From: Alphaproteobacteria bacterium
Lineage (GTDB): Bacteria; Pseudomonadota; Alphaproteobacteria; DSM-16000; Inquilinaceae
Length of the DNA: 64,000 nucleotides
Direction: 5' to 3'
NCBI GenBank assembly: GCA_028284045.1
Contig: JANQSN010000018.1
Coordinates: forward strand, 1-64,000
The notes under the pieces were generated by a model that ran no database searches, was not told the DNA's origin, and worked only from the letters and a program-made list of their open reading frames with translations. Position numbers and translations under genes: made by a program. Positions within the stretch are counted from its first letter, which is position 1. Each line of letters begins with the position of its first letter. Shown piece by piece: positions 26,676-37,219 of the stretch.

Positions 26676-27593
26676 ATGCCGATGCCGACCTTCACCATGC
26701 GCCAGCTCCTGGAAGCCGGCGTGCATTTCGGCCACCAAACGCGCCGCTGGAACCCGAAGATGGAGAGCTACATCTTCGGTGTGCGCAATGGCGTGCACAT
26801 CATCGATCTCGAACAGACGGTGCCGTTGCTGTATCGCGCGCTGGAGGTGTCGCGGGACGTCACCGCGAATGGCGGGCGCATCCTCTTCGTCGGCACCAAG
26901 CGCCAGGCGCAGATGCGCATCGCGGAGGCGGCGCGGCGCTGCGGCCAGCACTTCGTCAATCACCGCTGGCTCGGCGGCATGCTGACCAACTGGAAGACCA
27001 TCTCGCAGTCGATCAAGCGGCTGAAGGAGATGGACGAGCAGTTGGCCAAGCCCGATCTCGGCTTCACCAAGAAGGAAACGCTGGAGCTGACCCGCGAGCG
27101 CGACAAGCTCGACCGCGCGCTGGGCGGCATCCGCGACATGGGCGGCCTGCCCGACCTGCTGTTCATCATCGACACCAACAAGGAGTCGATCGCGGTGCAG
27201 GAGGCGCGCAAGCTCGGCATTCCGGTGGCCGCGGTGATCGACAGCAACAGCGATCCGGAGGGCATCACCTTCCCGGTGCCGGGCAACGACGACGCGTTGC
27301 GCGCGATCGACCTCTATTGCGAGCTGATCAGCCAGGCGGTGCTGGCCGGGCTTGAGGCGGAGTATGTCGCCTCCGGCCGCGATCTCGGCGAGAGCGCCGA
27401 GGCGCCCGCGGAAGACCTCGACGGCGTCGACGAGGCGGACGCGCCGGCAGCCGAGGGCGAGGCCGATGCCACCGCCAACGCCGATGCGGAAGCCCCTGAG
27501 GGCGATGCCGCGGCGGCGCCGGCCGGGGATACCGACACGGCAACCGAAGGCGGCGACGGCGCCGACGCGGCGAAGGCCGCCGCCGGCGCCTGA
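26676..27593 (+). CDS. rpsB: 30S ribosomal protein S2 with acidic C-terminal extension
   Basis: Residues 1 to about 240 are a standard S2: [71 protein letters not shown] and [17 protein letters not shown]2 joins the 30S head/body junction late in assembly and binds S1. The protein is 305 residues because of an acidic Ala/Glu/Asp tail of about 55 residues after [10 protein letters not shown]; such tails occur in alphaproteobacterial S2 but vary. Two ATG codons six bases apart (26676, 26682) could start it. It heads the tsf-pyrH-frr run in the usual order. Confidence 0.96.
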   Translation: MPMPTFTMRQLLEAGVHFGHQTRRWNPKMESYIFGVRNGVHIIDLEQTVPLLYRALEVSRDVTANGGRILFVGTKRQAQMRIAEAARRCGQHFVNHRWLGGMLTNWKTISQSIKRLKEMDEQLAKPDLGFTKKETLELTRERDKLDRALGGIRDMGGLPDLLFIIDTNKESIAVQEARKLGIPVAAVIDSNSDPEGITFPVPGNDDALRAIDLYCELISQAVLAGLEAEYVASGRDLGESAEAPAEDLDGVDEADAPAAEGEADATANADAEAPEGDAAAAPAGDTDTATEGGDGADAAKAAAGA

Positions 27594-27668
27594 TCGGCGC
27601 CCGGTTCGGGTTGCAACACGCATTCGCCGTCGGCTCCTCAAGCGGGCCGGCGCCGGGACTAGTTTAGA

Positions 27669-27702
27669 GGGCGGGCCCGCATCGCCGCGGGCCGAACCGC
27701 CC
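27669..27702 (+). terminator. Hairpin between rpsB and tsf, possible attenuator
   Basis: GGGCGG (27669) pairs with CCGCCC (27697), and the inner GCCCGC with GCGGGC, giving a 12-bp bulged stem 60 nt before tsf. A TTTTCTC stretch occurs 18 nt later. It could partly separate tsf levels from rpsB. Confidence 0.35.
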
Positions 27703-27761
27703 GGCCGTTGGGCGCGGCTTTTCTCGCCCGTCGGCACGACCATCTGGAACGGGGGCCACCC

Positions 27762-28685
27762 ATGGCGGAGATCACCAGCGGTCTGGTCAAGCAGCTGCGC
27801 GACAAGACCGGCGCGGGCATGATGGACTGCAAGAAGGCGCTGACCGAGAGCGACGGGGACGTCGAGGCCGCAGTCGACTGGCTGCGCAAGAAGGGCCTGG
27901 CGACCGCGGCCAAGAAGGCCGGGCGCGTCGCCGCCGACGGCCTGGTGGCGGTCGCCGCCGGGGCCGACCGGGCGGCGATCATCGAAGTCAATGCCGAGAC
28001 CGATTTCGTCGCGCGCAACGACGCCTTCCAGGGCTTCGTGCGCACGCTGGCCGATCTGGCGCTGACGGTGGACGGCGGGCTCGACGCGCTGAACGCCGCC
28101 GATTTTCCCGGCACGGAGCGCAACGTCGCGGATGAGCTGACCCATATGATCGCCACCATCGGCGAGAACCTCAGCCTGCGCCGGGTCGCCCATTGCCATG
28201 CCCAGCCCGGCGGGCAGGTCGCCACCTATGTCCACAACAGCGTGGCGCCGGGCCTCGGCAAGATCGCCATCGCCGTCGCGCTGGCCGGCGACGGCGAGGA
28301 CCTGCCGACGCTGGGTCGCCAGATCGCCATGCATGTCGCCGCGGCGCGTCCGGAGGCGGTGAACGTCGCCGACGTCGATCCGACCCATCTGGAGCGCGAG
28401 CGGGCCGTGCTGGCCGACCAGGCCCGCGCCAGCGGCAAGCCGGAGGCGATCATCGAGAAGATGGTGGAAGGGCGCCTGCGCAAGTATTACGAGGAAGTGG
28501 TGTTGCTGGAGCAGGTCTTCGTGGTCGACGGCGAAAGCCGGGTGCGCGAGGTGCTGGAGAAGGCGACCACGTCCGGCGGCGCGCCGGTGGCGGTGACGGG
28601 CTTCGTCAGCTATCGGTTGGGCGAGGGCATCGAGAAGGAAGAAAGCGACCTGGCGGCGGAGGTGGCGGCGACCCTCGGCGGCTGA
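27762..28685 (+). CDS. tsf: Translation elongation factor Ts
   Basis: 307 residues. EF-Ts exchanges GDP for GTP on EF-Tu. The UBA-like N-terminus reads [20 protein letters not shown] and is followed by the signature [13 protein letters not shown], where the TDFV residues contact EF-Tu. The dimerisation and C-terminal modules ([29 protein letters not shown]) are complete. ATG 27762 begins the conserved domain; the frame extends upstream to 27708 without match. It lies 168 nt after rpsB, with a hairpin between. Confidence 0.97.
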   Translation: MAEITSGLVKQLRDKTGAGMMDCKKALTESDGDVEAAVDWLRKKGLATAAKKAGRVAADGLVAVAAGADRAAIIEVNAETDFVARNDAFQGFVRTLADLALTVDGGLDALNAADFPGTERNVADELTHMIATIGENLSLRRVAHCHAQPGGQVATYVHNSVAPGLGKIAIAVALAGDGEDLPTLGRQIAMHVAAARPEAVNVADVDPTHLERERAVLADQARASGKPEAIIEKMVEGRLRKYYEEVVLLEQVFVVDGESRVREVLEKATTSGGAPVAVTGFVSYRLGEGIEKEESDLAAEVAATLGG

Positions 28686-28782
28686 CCGCCAAGGGTCCCG
28701 CCCGGCGCCGCGGCGCGCGGCGGTTCCGGGCCGGCGCCATTCACCGGCCACAGGCACGAAGAGACGACGGGCACACCATCCC

Positions 28783-29505
28783 ATGGGGTCAGAGCCGCAC
28801 TATCGCCGGATCCTTCTGAAGCTGTCCGGCGAGGCCTTGATGGGCACCAACGCCTACGGCATCGATCCGGGGATGGTCGACCGGTTGTCCGACGATATCG
28901 GCGCCGTGCATGCCCGCGGCGTCGAGGTCGCCATCGTCGTCGGCGGCGGCAACATCTTCCGCGGCGTCTCCGGGGCGGCCAGCGGCATGGACCGCGCCAG
29001 CGCCGACTACATGGGCATGTTGGCCACCGTCATTAACGCGCTGGCCCTGCAGAATGCCTGCGAACGCAAGGGCCTGCAGACCCGGGTTCAGTCCGCCATT
29101 CCGATGCAGAGCGTATGCGAGCCCTATATCCGGCGGCGCGCGATCCGGCATATGGAGAAGGGACGCGTCGTCATCTTCGCCGCCGGCACCGGCAATCCGT
29201 TCTTCACCACCGATACGGCGGCCGCCCTGCGCGCGTCGGAGATGAACTGCGACGCGCTGCTGAAGGGCACCCAGGTCGATGGGGTCTACGACGCCGATCC
29301 GTCGGTCCGCCCGGATGCCCGCCGGTTCGAGCGGCTGGGCTATCTGGAGGTGCTGTCGAAGGACCTGAAGGTGATGGACCATTCGGCGATCTCGCTGGCG
29401 CGCGACAGCCGGATTCCGGTCATCGTCTTCTCGCTGCACCGGCCGGGGGCGTTGGCCGGTGTGGTGACCGGAGAGGGGACGTTCACGATCATCGCGGAGG
29501 AGTAG
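28783..29505 (+). CDS. pyrH: UMP kinase
   Basis: 240 residues, typical length. PyrH phosphorylates UMP to UDP with ATP, is hexameric, and is activated by GTP and inhibited by UTP in Gram-negatives. Motifs: [13 protein letters not shown] (ATP phosphate site), [49 protein letters not shown] and [14 protein letters not shown]. It follows tsf by 97 nt and precedes frr by 9 nt, so the pyrH-frr pair is probably translated from one message. Confidence 0.97.
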   Translation: MGSEPHYRRILLKLSGEALMGTNAYGIDPGMVDRLSDDIGAVHARGVEVAIVVGGGNIFRGVSGAASGMDRASADYMGMLATVINALALQNACERKGLQTRVQSAIPMQSVCEPYIRRRAIRHMEKGRVVIFAAGTGNPFFTTDTAAALRASEMNCDALLKGTQVDGVYDADPSVRPDARRFERLGYLEVLSKDLKVMDHSAISLARDSRIPVIVFSLHRPGALAGVVTGEGTFTIIAEE

Positions 29506-29514
29506 GGTCACGTC

Positions 29515-30072
29515 ATGTCCGGGTTTGCGATCAAGGATTTGCGGCGCCGCATGGACGGCGCGCTGGAGACGTTGCGGCGGGAATTCGGGGGCCTCAGGAC
29601 CGGGCGGGCGTCGACCAATCTGCTGGAGCCGATCACCGTGGACGCCTATGGCAGCGCGCTGCCGCTCAACCAGGTCGGCACGGTCGGCGTGCCGGAGCCG
29701 CGCCTGCTGACCGTCCAGGTCTGGGACCGCTCCATGGTCAAGGCGGTGGAGAAGGCGATCCGCGACAGCGGCCTCGGCCTCAACCCGCAGCCCGAGGGCC
29801 AGGTCATCCGGGTGCCGATCCCGGATTTGAGCGAGGATCGCCGCCGCGAGCTGGCCAAGGTCGCCGGCAAATACGCCGAACAGGCGCGCGTCGCCGTCCG
29901 CAATGTCCGTCGCGACGGCATGGATCAGCTCAAGCGCCTGGAAAAAGATCATGAAATCTCACAAGACGAACACAAACGCCTGGCAGATGAGATCCAGAAG
30001 CTGACCGACGATCACGTGAAGCTGGTCGACGAAACCCTGCATTCCAAGGAAAAGGAGATCATGCAGGTCTAA
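29515..30072 (+). CDS. frr: Ribosome recycling factor
   Basis: 185 residues, the standard size. With EF-G it splits post-termination ribosomes. Recognised by [20 protein letters not shown], the [18 protein letters not shown] strand-helix, [24 protein letters not shown] segment (here with VIRVPIPDL) and the [20 protein letters not shown] helix. Start ATG follows an AGGG nine bases earlier. It is placed between pyrH and uppS as in most proteobacteria. Confidence 0.97.
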   Translation: MSGFAIKDLRRRMDGALETLRREFGGLRTGRASTNLLEPITVDAYGSALPLNQVGTVGVPEPRLLTVQVWDRSMVKAVEKAIRDSGLGLNPQPEGQVIRVPIPDLSEDRRRELAKVAGKYAEQARVAVRNVRRDGMDQLKRLEKDHEISQDEHKRLADEIQKLTDDHVKLVDETLHSKEKEIMQV

Positions 30073-30150
30073 GGTCGTGGCGGCCCGGCCGAGCCCGCGC
30101 GCCGCTTCGCCTATCAACCGTCCGACCGGCAGGTTCGAGCGCTACCCGCC

Positions 30151-30891
30151 ATGACCACGCCCATCGTTTCCGCAGATCGCGATCCACCCCGCCACGTGGC
30201 CATCATCATGGACGGCAACGGCCGGTGGGCGAAGACGCGCGGGCGGCCGCGGATCTACGGCCACCGCCAGGGGGCGGCGGCGGTGCGCCGGGTGGTGGAG
30301 GCGGCGCCCGACCTGTCGATCCGCTATCTCACGCTGTTCGGCTTCTCCTCGGAGAACTGGATCCGGCCGCCCGACGAGGTCGAGGAGCTGATGGGCCTGC
30401 TGCGCTTCTACCTGCGCAGCGAGATCGCGGACCTGCACCGCAACGGCGTCCGCCTCACGGTGATCGGCGACCGCGAGCGCCTGGCGCCCGATATCGGCGA
30501 GCTGATCCGCCACGGCGAGTCGCTGACCGCCGACAATCGGCGGCTGACCTTGACCATCGCGCTCAGCTATGGCGGCCGCCTGGAGATCGCCGCCGCGGCG
30601 CGCGCGCTGGCGCGTGACGTCGCCCAAGGGCATCTCGCGCCCGAAGACATCGACGAGGCCGCGGTCGCCGGCCGGCTGTTCACCGCCGGCCTGCCGGACC
30701 CCGACCTGCTGATCCGCACCAGCGGCGAGCAGCGCATCAGCAACTTCCTGTTGTGGCAGATGGCCTATGCGGAGCTGATGTTCGTCGACGCCCATTGGCC
30801 GGACTTCACCGGGGCCGATCTGGCCCAGGCCGTGGCCGCCTACCGACAACGCGAACGACGGTTCGGCGGCACCCGGGCCAAGCGTGACTGA
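30151..30891 (+). CDS. uppS: Undecaprenyl diphosphate synthase (cis-prenyltransferase)
   Basis: 246 residues. UppS condenses eight isopentenyl diphosphates onto farnesyl diphosphate in cis, giving the carrier for peptidoglycan, O-antigen and other glycans. Motifs: HVAIIMDGNGRWAKTRGRPR with the catalytic aspartate, GHRQGAAAVRR, LTLFGFSSENWIRP, LSYGGRLEIAAAARAL and DLLIRTSGEQRISNFLLWQ. The end overlaps cdsA by 8 nt, suggesting coupled expression. Its product is also the likely carrier for the GT2/GT-C cassette at 7-12 kb. Confidence 0.97.
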   Translation: MTTPIVSADRDPPRHVAIIMDGNGRWAKTRGRPRIYGHRQGAAAVRRVVEAAPDLSIRYLTLFGFSSENWIRPPDEVEELMGLLRFYLRSEIADLHRNGVRLTVIGDRERLAPDIGELIRHGESLTADNRRLTLTIALSYGGRLEIAAAARALARDVAQGHLAPEDIDEAAVAGRLFTAGLPDPDLLIRTSGEQRISNFLLWQMAYAELMFVDAHWPDFTGADLAQAVAAYRQRERRFGGTRAKRD

Positions 30892-31705
30892 GCGCGTCTC
30901 CGGGGATCTGCGCCGCCGCGTCCTGTCCGCCGCCGTCCTGGGTCCCCTGGTGATGGCGGGCGTCTGGTTCGGCGGCCTGGCCTTCTGGACGGTGGTGCTG
31001 GTGGCCGGCGCGGCGGCGCTGGGCGAATGGTTGCGCATGGCCGGGCGGCTCGGCCGGCTGTCACGCCTGCTCTGGTGGACCAATCTGTTGGGGTTGGGGA
31101 CCATCGCGCTGGTGGCGCTGGTCTGGAAGGTACAGGTGGCGGTCGCCGCGGCGGTGCCGTTCCTCGCCGGCACGGCGGCGATCCTCAAGCTCGGCGGCTC
31201 GCGGCGCGTGGTCATCGGCATCAGCGGGCTGCCCTATGTCGGGGCGGCCGTGCTGGCGCTGGTGTGGCTGCGGCTGGAGAGCGGCACCGGATGGTCGCTG
31301 GTCGCCTGGTTGCTGTTCGTCGTCTGGGCCACCGACATCGGCGGCTATGCGGCCGGTCGTGCGATCGGCGGACCGAAGTTCCTGCCGGCGGTCAGCCCCA
31401 AGAAGACCTGGGCCGGCGTGGTCGGCGCCTGCCTGGCCGCCGGTCTTGTCGGCTGGGCGGCAGCCTTGGCGCTGGGTGCCGCGCGGCCGGACGTGGCCAT
31501 CGCGATGGCATTGGCCGCATCGGTCAGCGCCCAGACCGGCGACTTCTTTGAGAGTGCGGTGAAACGCCATTATGGGGTAAAGGACAGCAGCCGGCTGATC
31601 CCCGGCCATGGGGGCGTGCTGGATCGCATCGACGGGCTGTTGGCGGCCGCCCCCGTCGTTGCCGGGCTGCACGCCGTGTTGGGAGAGGCGTTGGTATGGT
31701 GGTAG
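30884..31705 (+). CDS. cdsA: Phosphatidate cytidylyltransferase
   Basis: 273 residues with about seven to eight membrane helices. CdsA makes CDP-diacylglycerol from phosphatidate and CTP in the inner membrane. The C-terminal signature is intact: [20 protein letters not shown], then [10 protein letters not shown]. Also [13 protein letters not shown] and [10 protein letters not shown] match the family. Start is GTG at 30884, inside the uppS 3' end. The end overlaps dxr by 10 nt. The chain of overlaps uppS-cdsA-dxr-rseP indicates one polycistron. Confidence 0.96.
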   Translation: MTERVSGDLRRRVLSAAVLGPLVMAGVWFGGLAFWTVVLVAGAAALGEWLRMAGRLGRLSRLLWWTNLLGLGTIALVALVWKVQVAVAAAVPFLAGTAAILKLGGSRRVVIGISGLPYVGAAVLALVWLRLESGTGWSLVAWLLFVVWATDIGGYAAGRAIGGPKFLPAVSPKKTWAGVVGACLAAGLVGWAAALALGAARPDVAIAMALAASVSAQTGDFFESAVKRHYGVKDSSRLIPGHGGVLDRIDGLLAAAPVVAGLHAVLGEALVWW

Positions 31706-32895
31706 CGGAAGTACCGGGCAGCGCGACCGCCGCGCCGCGCAGCGTGACGGTGCTCGGCTCGACTGGATCGGTCGGCACGCAGACGCTGGACCTGATCGCC
31801 CGCGCGCCGGAGCGGTTCCGCGTCGAGGCGTTGACCGCCAACAGCAATGCCTCGTTGCTGGCCGAGCAGGCCCGCGCACTCCGCCCCGCCGTGGCGGTGG
31901 TCGCGGATGAGCGGGCGTACCGGCCATTGAAGGAGGCGCTTGCCGGCACCGGTGTCGCCGTGGCTGCCGGCGCCGACGCCGTGGTCGAGGCCGCGCGCCG
32001 GCCGAGCGATCTGGTGATGGCGGCGATCGTCGGGGCGGCGGGCCTGCCCTCGACCGTCGCGGCGGCGGAGCGCGGCGCCCTCGTCGCCTTCGCCAACAAG
32101 GAATGCCTGGTGTCGGCCGGCCCGCTGATGCTGGACGTGGTGCGGGCGAGCGGGGCGACGCTCTTGCCCGTGGACAGCGAGCACAACGCGATCTACCAGG
32201 TCTTCGACGATGCCGCGGGGCGCGTCGAGCGTCTGATCCTGACCGCCAGCGGCGGCCCGTTCCGCACCGCGGATCCGGCAGCCATGGCGGCCGCCACCCC
32301 GGCCGAAGCGGTGGCGCACCCGACCTGGACGATGGGGGCGAAGATCTCCGTCGACAGCGCCACGATGATGAACAAGGGGCTGGAGATCATCGAGGCATCG
32401 TTGCTGTTCGACATGCCGGAATCCCGGGTCGACGTGCTGATCCACCCCCAATCCGTGATCCACAGCCTGGTGGAGTATACCGACGGCTCGGTCCTCGCCC
32501 AGCTCGGCACACCGGACATGCGTACGCCGATCGCGTACACCCTGGCCTGGCCGGAGCGCATGGTGACGCCGAGCGCCCGCCTCGACCTCGCCGCAATTGG
32601 CCGCTTGGATTTCGAGCGGCCCGATCCGCGCCGCTTTCCGGCGCTGGATCTGGCGCGCGCGGCGCTGAAGGCGGGCGGCAGCGCGCCGACCTTGCTGAAC
32701 GCGGCGAACGAGGTGGCGGTCGGCGCCTTTCTGGCCGGGCGCATCGGCTTCCTCGACATCGTGCGGGTGGTGGAGGAGACGCTCGGCCGCCACGACGTGC
32801 GTCCGCTCGCCAGCCTCGACGACGTCTACGCCGTCGACGCGGAGGCGCGCGCCCTGGCCGATGCCTGCACGGCCCGCCTGGCGGAGGCCCCATGA
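31696..32895 (+). CDS. dxr: 1-deoxy-D-xylulose 5-phosphate reductoisomerase
   Basis: 399 residues. Dxr makes 2-C-methylerythritol 4-phosphate with NADPH, committing to the MEP isoprenoid pathway that feeds UppS. Motifs: [18 protein letters not shown] (NADPH binding), [28 protein letters not shown] with metal-binding Asp/Glu, [29 protein letters not shown], and [15 protein letters not shown]. Two ATG/GTG starts are close; ATG 31696 places the Rossmann motif at residue 17. It overlaps both cdsA (10 nt) and rseP (4 nt). Confidence 0.97.
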   Translation: MVVAEVPGSATAAPRSVTVLGSTGSVGTQTLDLIARAPERFRVEALTANSNASLLAEQARALRPAVAVVADERAYRPLKEALAGTGVAVAAGADAVVEAARRPSDLVMAAIVGAAGLPSTVAAAERGALVAFANKECLVSAGPLMLDVVRASGATLLPVDSEHNAIYQVFDDAAGRVERLILTASGGPFRTADPAAMAAATPAEAVAHPTWTMGAKISVDSATMMNKGLEIIEASLLFDMPESRVDVLIHPQSVIHSLVEYTDGSVLAQLGTPDMRTPIAYTLAWPERMVTPSARLDLAAIGRLDFERPDPRRFPALDLARAALKAGGSAPTLLNAANEVAVGAFLAGRIGFLDIVRVVEETLGRHDVRPLASLDDVYAVDAEARALADACTARLAEAP

Positions 32896-34025
32896 CCCTG
32901 GTGATCGACTATTTCATCCCGTTCCTCATCGTCCTCAGCATCCTGGTCTTCGTCCATGAATGGGGCCACTACTGGGTGGGGCGGCGCTGCGGCGTGCGCG
33001 TGGAGACCTTCTCCATCGGCTTCGGGCCGGAGATCGCCGGCTGGACCGATCGCGTCGGCACCCGCTGGAAGGTCAGCGCCATTCCGCTCGGCGGCTATGT
33101 GAAGTTCTTCGGCGATGCCGACGCCGCCTCGCGCCCCGATCCGGCGCTGTCGGGCGACACAGAAGACGACGGGCTGACCGAGGCGGAACGCGCCGTCTCC
33201 TTCCCGCACAAGCCGCTGGGCGCGCGCACGGCGGTGGTCGCCGCCGGGCCGCTGGCCAATTTCCTGTTCGCCGTCATCCTGCTGGCGGGACTCTACGCCG
33301 TTGCCGGCTCGCCCTATCCCAAGGCCCTGATCGGCGATGTCGAGCCGGACAGCCCCGCCGCGCTGGCGGATCTCAGGGCCGGCGACCGCATCGTCGCGAT
33401 AGACGATCAGCCGATCGGCCGCTTCGTGGAGATCGCCGCCGCCGTGCGCCAGAGCGAGGGGGCGGGCCTCGACCTCGACATCCATCGGGCGACGGAGACG
33501 GTACGCGTGACGGTCGTCCCCCAACCGGTCGCGGTGGAGGGCGAAGACGGCACGGTCACGGAGGTCTGGCGCCTCGGCATCGTCGCGGAGCGGGGGCCGT
33601 ATGGCCCGGTCGACGCGGTCGTGCTGGCGGTGACCGACACCGTCGACTTGACCTGGCAGACATTGGTCGTGGTCGGCCGCATCATCATCGGCGCGGAGGA
33701 TGCCAGCGGCCTCGGCGGTCCGATCCGCATCGCGCAGATGTCGGGCGATTTCTCCCAGGTCGGGATCGCGCCCTTCCTGTGGTTCATGGCGATTCTGTCG
33801 ATCAATCTGGGGCTGATCAATCTCTTCCCCGTGCCGATGCTGGATGGCGGGCACCTGCTGTTCTATGCGGCGGAGGCGGTGCGCGGCCGTCCGCTGGGGC
33901 CGCGGGTCCAGGAGTACGGCTTCCGCATCGGCCTGGCCCTGGTGCTGGCGCTGGTGGTGTTCGTCACGTGGAATGATCTGGTGCACCTTGAGGTTTTCTC
34001 TTTCTTGCGCGACAGTCCGTCTTGA
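32892..34025 (+). CDS. rseP: Site-2 intramembrane metalloprotease RseP/YaeL
   Basis: 377 residues. RseP cleaves anti-sigma factors and remnant signal peptides inside the inner membrane. It has HEWGH in the first transmembrane helix ([14 protein letters not shown]) as zinc-binding active site, one PDZ domain (about 130-215, around [20 protein letters not shown]), and the C-terminal [17 protein letters not shown] motif with the third ligand. E. coli RseP has two PDZ domains and 450 residues; the one-PDZ form is usual in alphaproteobacteria. ATG overlaps the dxr stop by 4 nt. A longer in-frame reading from 32103 is a shadow of dxr. Confidence 0.95.
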   Translation: MTLVIDYFIPFLIVLSILVFVHEWGHYWVGRRCGVRVETFSIGFGPEIAGWTDRVGTRWKVSAIPLGGYVKFFGDADAASRPDPALSGDTEDDGLTEAERAVSFPHKPLGARTAVVAAGPLANFLFAVILLAGLYAVAGSPYPKALIGDVEPDSPAALADLRAGDRIVAIDDQPIGRFVEIAAAVRQSEGAGLDLDIHRATETVRVTVVPQPVAVEGEDGTVTEVWRLGIVAERGPYGPVDAVVLAVTDTVDLTWQTLVVVGRIIIGAEDASGLGGPIRIAQMSGDFSQVGIAPFLWFMAILSINLGLINLFPVPMLDGGHLLFYAAEAVRGRPLGPRVQEYGFRIGLALVLALVVFVTWNDLVHLEVFSFLRDSPS

Positions 34026-34097
34026 TTCCGGCCGCTTTCGCGGCTCGGCCGCCCGGCGACCGTCGGCGGTAAGCTCCGGATCCAAGGGACGAGACGG

Positions 34098-36452
34098 GTG
34101 GCGGACATGGGCGCAACCGTGAACGCAAGGCAGACCCTGCGCCTGGCCGCGTTGAACCGGCTGGTGGTCGCAGCGCTGCTGGCGCTCGCGTTCGTGATCG
34201 CGGCACCGGCGCACCGCGCCGCCGCGCAGACGCCTGACGAGCAAATCATCATCACCGAAATCCGCATCGAGGGGGCGGAGCGGATCGACCCCAACACCGT
34301 CTATTCCTACCTGACGGTGCGCGCCGGGGATCCGTTCGATCCGGCGGAGCTCAACGCCTCGCTGACCAGCCTGTTCCGCACCGGCCTGTTCGCCGATGTG
34401 GTGCTGCGGCGCGACGGGTCGATCCTGGTGGTCTCGATCGTCGAGAACCCGATCATCAACCGCATCGCCTTCGAGGGGAACGACCGCCTCGACAACGATA
34501 CGCTGGAGGCGGAGATCAGCTCGCGCCCGCGGGTCGTCTACACCCGGACTCGGGTGCAGTCCGATGTCGCGCGCCTCTTGGAGATCTACCGCCGCAGCGG
34601 CCGCTTCGCCGCGACCGTCGACCCGAAGGTCATTCAGCTCGACCAGAACCGCGTCGACCTGGTGTTCGAGATCGACGAAGGACCGCTGACCGGAATCAGC
34701 CGGATCACCTTCATCGGGAACGAGGCGTTCTCCGACAGCACGTTGCGCGACGAGATCCTGACGGAAGAGAGCGGCCTGTTCAGCTTCCTCAGCTCCGACG
34801 ATACCTATGATCCCGACCGGGTGGCGTTCGACCGTGAGCTGCTGCGCTCCTTCTATCTGAGCGAGGGCTACGCCGATTTCCGCGTCATCTCCGCCGTCGC
34901 CGAGTTGACGCCCGACCGCGAGGACTTCTTCGTCACCTTCACCATCGAGGAAGGCGAGCGCTATCGGTTCGGGCAGATCGACATCGTTTCGTCGTTGCGG
35001 GACTTGAACTTCGATCCGCTGTTCGACGTCGTCATCACCGAGGAGGGCGATGTCTACAACGCCGATCAGATCGAGAACTCGATCGATCTGCTGGCGGCCG
35101 AGGTCAGCGACCAGCAGTTCGCCTTCGTCGACATCCGCCCGCAGGTGACGCGCAACCGCGACGAACTTCTGATCGACGTGACCTACGAGATCAGCGAGGG
35201 CCCGCGGGTGTTTGTCGAACGCATCGAGATCATCGGCAACGTCCGCACCGTCGACAGCGTCATCCGCCGCGAGATGGAGCTGGTCGAGGGCGATCCGTTT
35301 AGCGAGAGCCTGCTGCGCCGGTCCGAGGCGCGGATCCGCAACCTCGCGTTCTTCCGCGACGTCGACGTCAGCACTGTGCCCGGTTCGAGCCCCGATCGCG
35401 CGGTGGTGCGGGTCGAGGTGGAGGAGCAGTCGACGGGCGAGCTGACCCTCGGTGCGGGGTTCTCCACCGAAGACGGGCCGATCGGCGACCTCACGCTGAG
35501 CGAGCGAAATCTGCTGGGCCGCGGTCAGGAGCTCAGGGTTGGCGCGTCGATCAGCGGCTCCAGCAGCGAGGTCGATGTCAGCTTCACCGAGCCCTACTTC
35601 CTCGGCCGCAATCTGTCGGCGGGCTTCGACGTGTTCCGGACGATCGACGAGAACGACGACGATACGGCCTTCGAAGAGGGCCGCCTCGGCGGGGCTCTGC
35701 GCTTCGGCTATCCGATCACTCGCAACCTGTTCCAGGTCTGGACCTACTCGCTGGAGCGCCGGGAGATCAGCGACGTCCTGCCGTCGGCGTCGGCCTTCAT
35801 CCGCGACGAGGAAGGCGTGACGGTCCGCTCCACCGTCAGCCAGGCGCTGACCTACCGGGATCTCGACAGCCGCATCCGGCCGACCGACGGGTTTGTCGTG
35901 AGCCTGGCCAACGACTTCACCGGCCTGGGCGGTGATGTCCGGCTGGTGCGCACGACCTTGTCGGGCTCCTACTTCGTGCCGGTGGTGGAGGATGTGATCC
36001 TGTCGGTGAGTGCGGAGACCGGGATCGTCTTCGGCCTCGGCGAGGATGTCCGGATCAGCGACCGCTTCTTCGTCGGCGGCGGTTCGCTGCGCGGTTTTGA
36101 GACCGGCGGCATCGGACCGCGCGACGGTAACGGCGATGCGTTGGGCGGGCGGCAGTTCGCCACCGGCTCGGTGGAGGTGGAGTTTCCCGTGGGCCTGCCG
36201 GAGGAGTTCGGCATCACCGGCCGCGCCTTCAGCGATATCGGCATCCTGCGCGAGCCTCAGGAAGAGACCCTGAACACCGGCAATGCCGCCGACGTCGTCC
36301 TGTCCACCGGCAGTCCGCGCGCGTCGGTGGGTGCCGGGCTTTCCTGGGACTCACCGTTCGGGCCGGTACGGCTCGACTTCGCCTTCCCGGTGATCCAGGA
36401 GGATTTCGACGAGGAGGAGAGGTTCCGTTTCAGCTTCGGCACCAGCTTCTGA
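34098..36452 (+). CDS. bamA: Outer-membrane protein assembly factor BamA
   Basis: 784 residues. BamA inserts beta-barrel proteins in the outer membrane. A signal peptide (hydrophobic VVAALLALAFVIAAPAH, then AAAQ) is followed by five POTRA repeats (about 50-425) and a 16-strand barrel ending in phenylalanine (FRFSFGTSF), the usual C-terminal barrel signal. LSERNLLGRGQEL and the FFVGGGSLRGFETGGIGPRD strand with the conserved (V/I)RGF-like turn are seen. Start is GTG 34098 with AAGGGA upstream; ATG 34107 is a possible alternative. rseP-bamA-skp-lpxD is the conserved order. Confidence 0.96.
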   Translation: MADMGATVNARQTLRLAALNRLVVAALLALAFVIAAPAHRAAAQTPDEQIIITEIRIEGAERIDPNTVYSYLTVRAGDPFDPAELNASLTSLFRTGLFADVVLRRDGSILVVSIVENPIINRIAFEGNDRLDNDTLEAEISSRPRVVYTRTRVQSDVARLLEIYRRSGRFAATVDPKVIQLDQNRVDLVFEIDEGPLTGISRITFIGNEAFSDSTLRDEILTEESGLFSFLSSDDTYDPDRVAFDRELLRSFYLSEGYADFRVISAVAELTPDREDFFVTFTIEEGERYRFGQIDIVSSLRDLNFDPLFDVVITEEGDVYNADQIENSIDLLAAEVSDQQFAFVDIRPQVTRNRDELLIDVTYEISEGPRVFVERIEIIGNVRTVDSVIRREMELVEGDPFSESLLRRSEARIRNLAFFRDVDVSTVPGSSPDRAVVRVEVEEQSTGELTLGAGFSTEDGPIGDLTLSERNLLGRGQELRVGASISGSSSEVDVSFTEPYFLGRNLSAGFDVFRTIDENDDDTAFEEGRLGGALRFGYPITRNLFQVWTYSLERREISDVLPSASAFIRDEEGVTVRSTVSQALTYRDLDSRIRPTDGFVVSLANDFTGLGGDVRLVRTTLSGSYFVPVVEDVILSVSAETGIVFGLGEDVRISDRFFVGGGSLRGFETGGIGPRDGNGDALGGRQFATGSVEVEFPVGLPEEFGITGRAFSDIGILREPQEETLNTGNAADVVLSTGSPRASVGAGLSWDSPFGPVRLDFAFPVIQEDFDEEERFRFSFGTSF

Positions 36453-36459
36453 CGGTTCG

Positions 36460-37080
36460 GTGCCGCGCGCATCCGGCGACGGTGCCGTGGGGTGGAGGCG
36501 CGGCCGGGCCATCCTGACGCTCGCGTTGACCTTGGCGCTGGTGGTGTTCGGCGCCGTCCGGGCCGATGAGCCCGAGGCGACATCCCCGTCCCTGATCCTG
36601 GTGGTCGATCTGCAGGAGGCGATGAGCCGCTCTCTGGCGATGGCAGCGGTTCAGACCGAGTTGCAGGATCTGCGCCAGTCCTACCAGGACGAGTTCGTGG
36701 CGCTGGAGCAGGAATTCCGCGAGATCGAGCAGCGGCTGACCCGCGAGGACGAAGGCCTGAGCGAGGCGGAACTTCGCGAACGGCGGCGGGAGTTCGAGCT
36801 GCGGGTCTCCGAGGCGCAACACCGGGTGCAGGATCGGCGCATGGCGCTCGATCGGGGGCAGGCGGAGGCGGTGAACCAGATTCGCCGCGTGCTGCTGGAG
36901 ATCGTCACCGAAGTCGCGGAGGATCAGGGGGCCCAGCTGGTCCTGGCGAAGAACCAAGTGGTCGTCGTCGACCGCGCGCTTGACATCACCGATGAGGTGA
37001 TCTCCCGTCTTAACGAAAGGCTGCCCAGCGTCGCCATTGCCGTCGAAGACGACGACGACGACGACGACGACGACCGGTAG
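36460..37080 (+). CDS. skp: OmpH/Skp-family periplasmic chaperone with poly-Asp tail
   Basis: 206 residues with a signal peptide (hydrophobic [16 protein letters not shown], cut near ADEP) and a long helical pair (about 55-160, rich in Gln, Glu and Arg) as in Skp, which holds unfolded outer-membrane proteins. [12 protein letters not shown] strand before the helices and the [19 protein letters not shown] segment after them are typical OmpH marks. The C-terminus has nine consecutive aspartates, encoded by a GAC microsatellite. The start GTG lies 7 nt after bamA, and lpxD follows, the usual context. Confidence 0.88.
   Translation: MPRASGDGAVGWRRGRAILTLALTLALVVFGAVRADEPEATSPSLILVVDLQEAMSRSLAMAAVQTELQDLRQSYQDEFVALEQEFREIEQRLTREDEGLSEAELRERRREFELRVSEAQHRVQDRRMALDRGQAEAVNQIRRVLLEIVTEVAEDQGAQLVLAKNQVVVVDRALDITDEVISRLNERLPSVAIAVEDDDDDDDDDR
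37048..37074 (+). repeat. GAC trinucleotide microsatellite, nine copies
   Basis: Nine perfect tandem GAC units at the 3' end of the skp-like gene code for nine aspartates just before the last arginine. Copy-number change by slippage would alter tail length without breaking the frame. Confidence 0.95.
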
Positions 37081-37219
37081 CGCGGTGCGCCTCGGCCTGC
37101 CCCCGTCCGCCGGGCGGGTGCTGCCCTGCGGGGCGCCTGGCCCACCGCCCTTTCCCGTCCCCGCATCCCGAATTGGGACCACCGCGACCCGTGTCGCGGC
37201 AGGCAACCGGAAGACCGCC

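Noticed and set aside
32103..32891. Extended N-terminus for RseP
   Set aside because: The upstream part is the dxr gene in another frame; the RseP first helix begins at the ATG at 32892.
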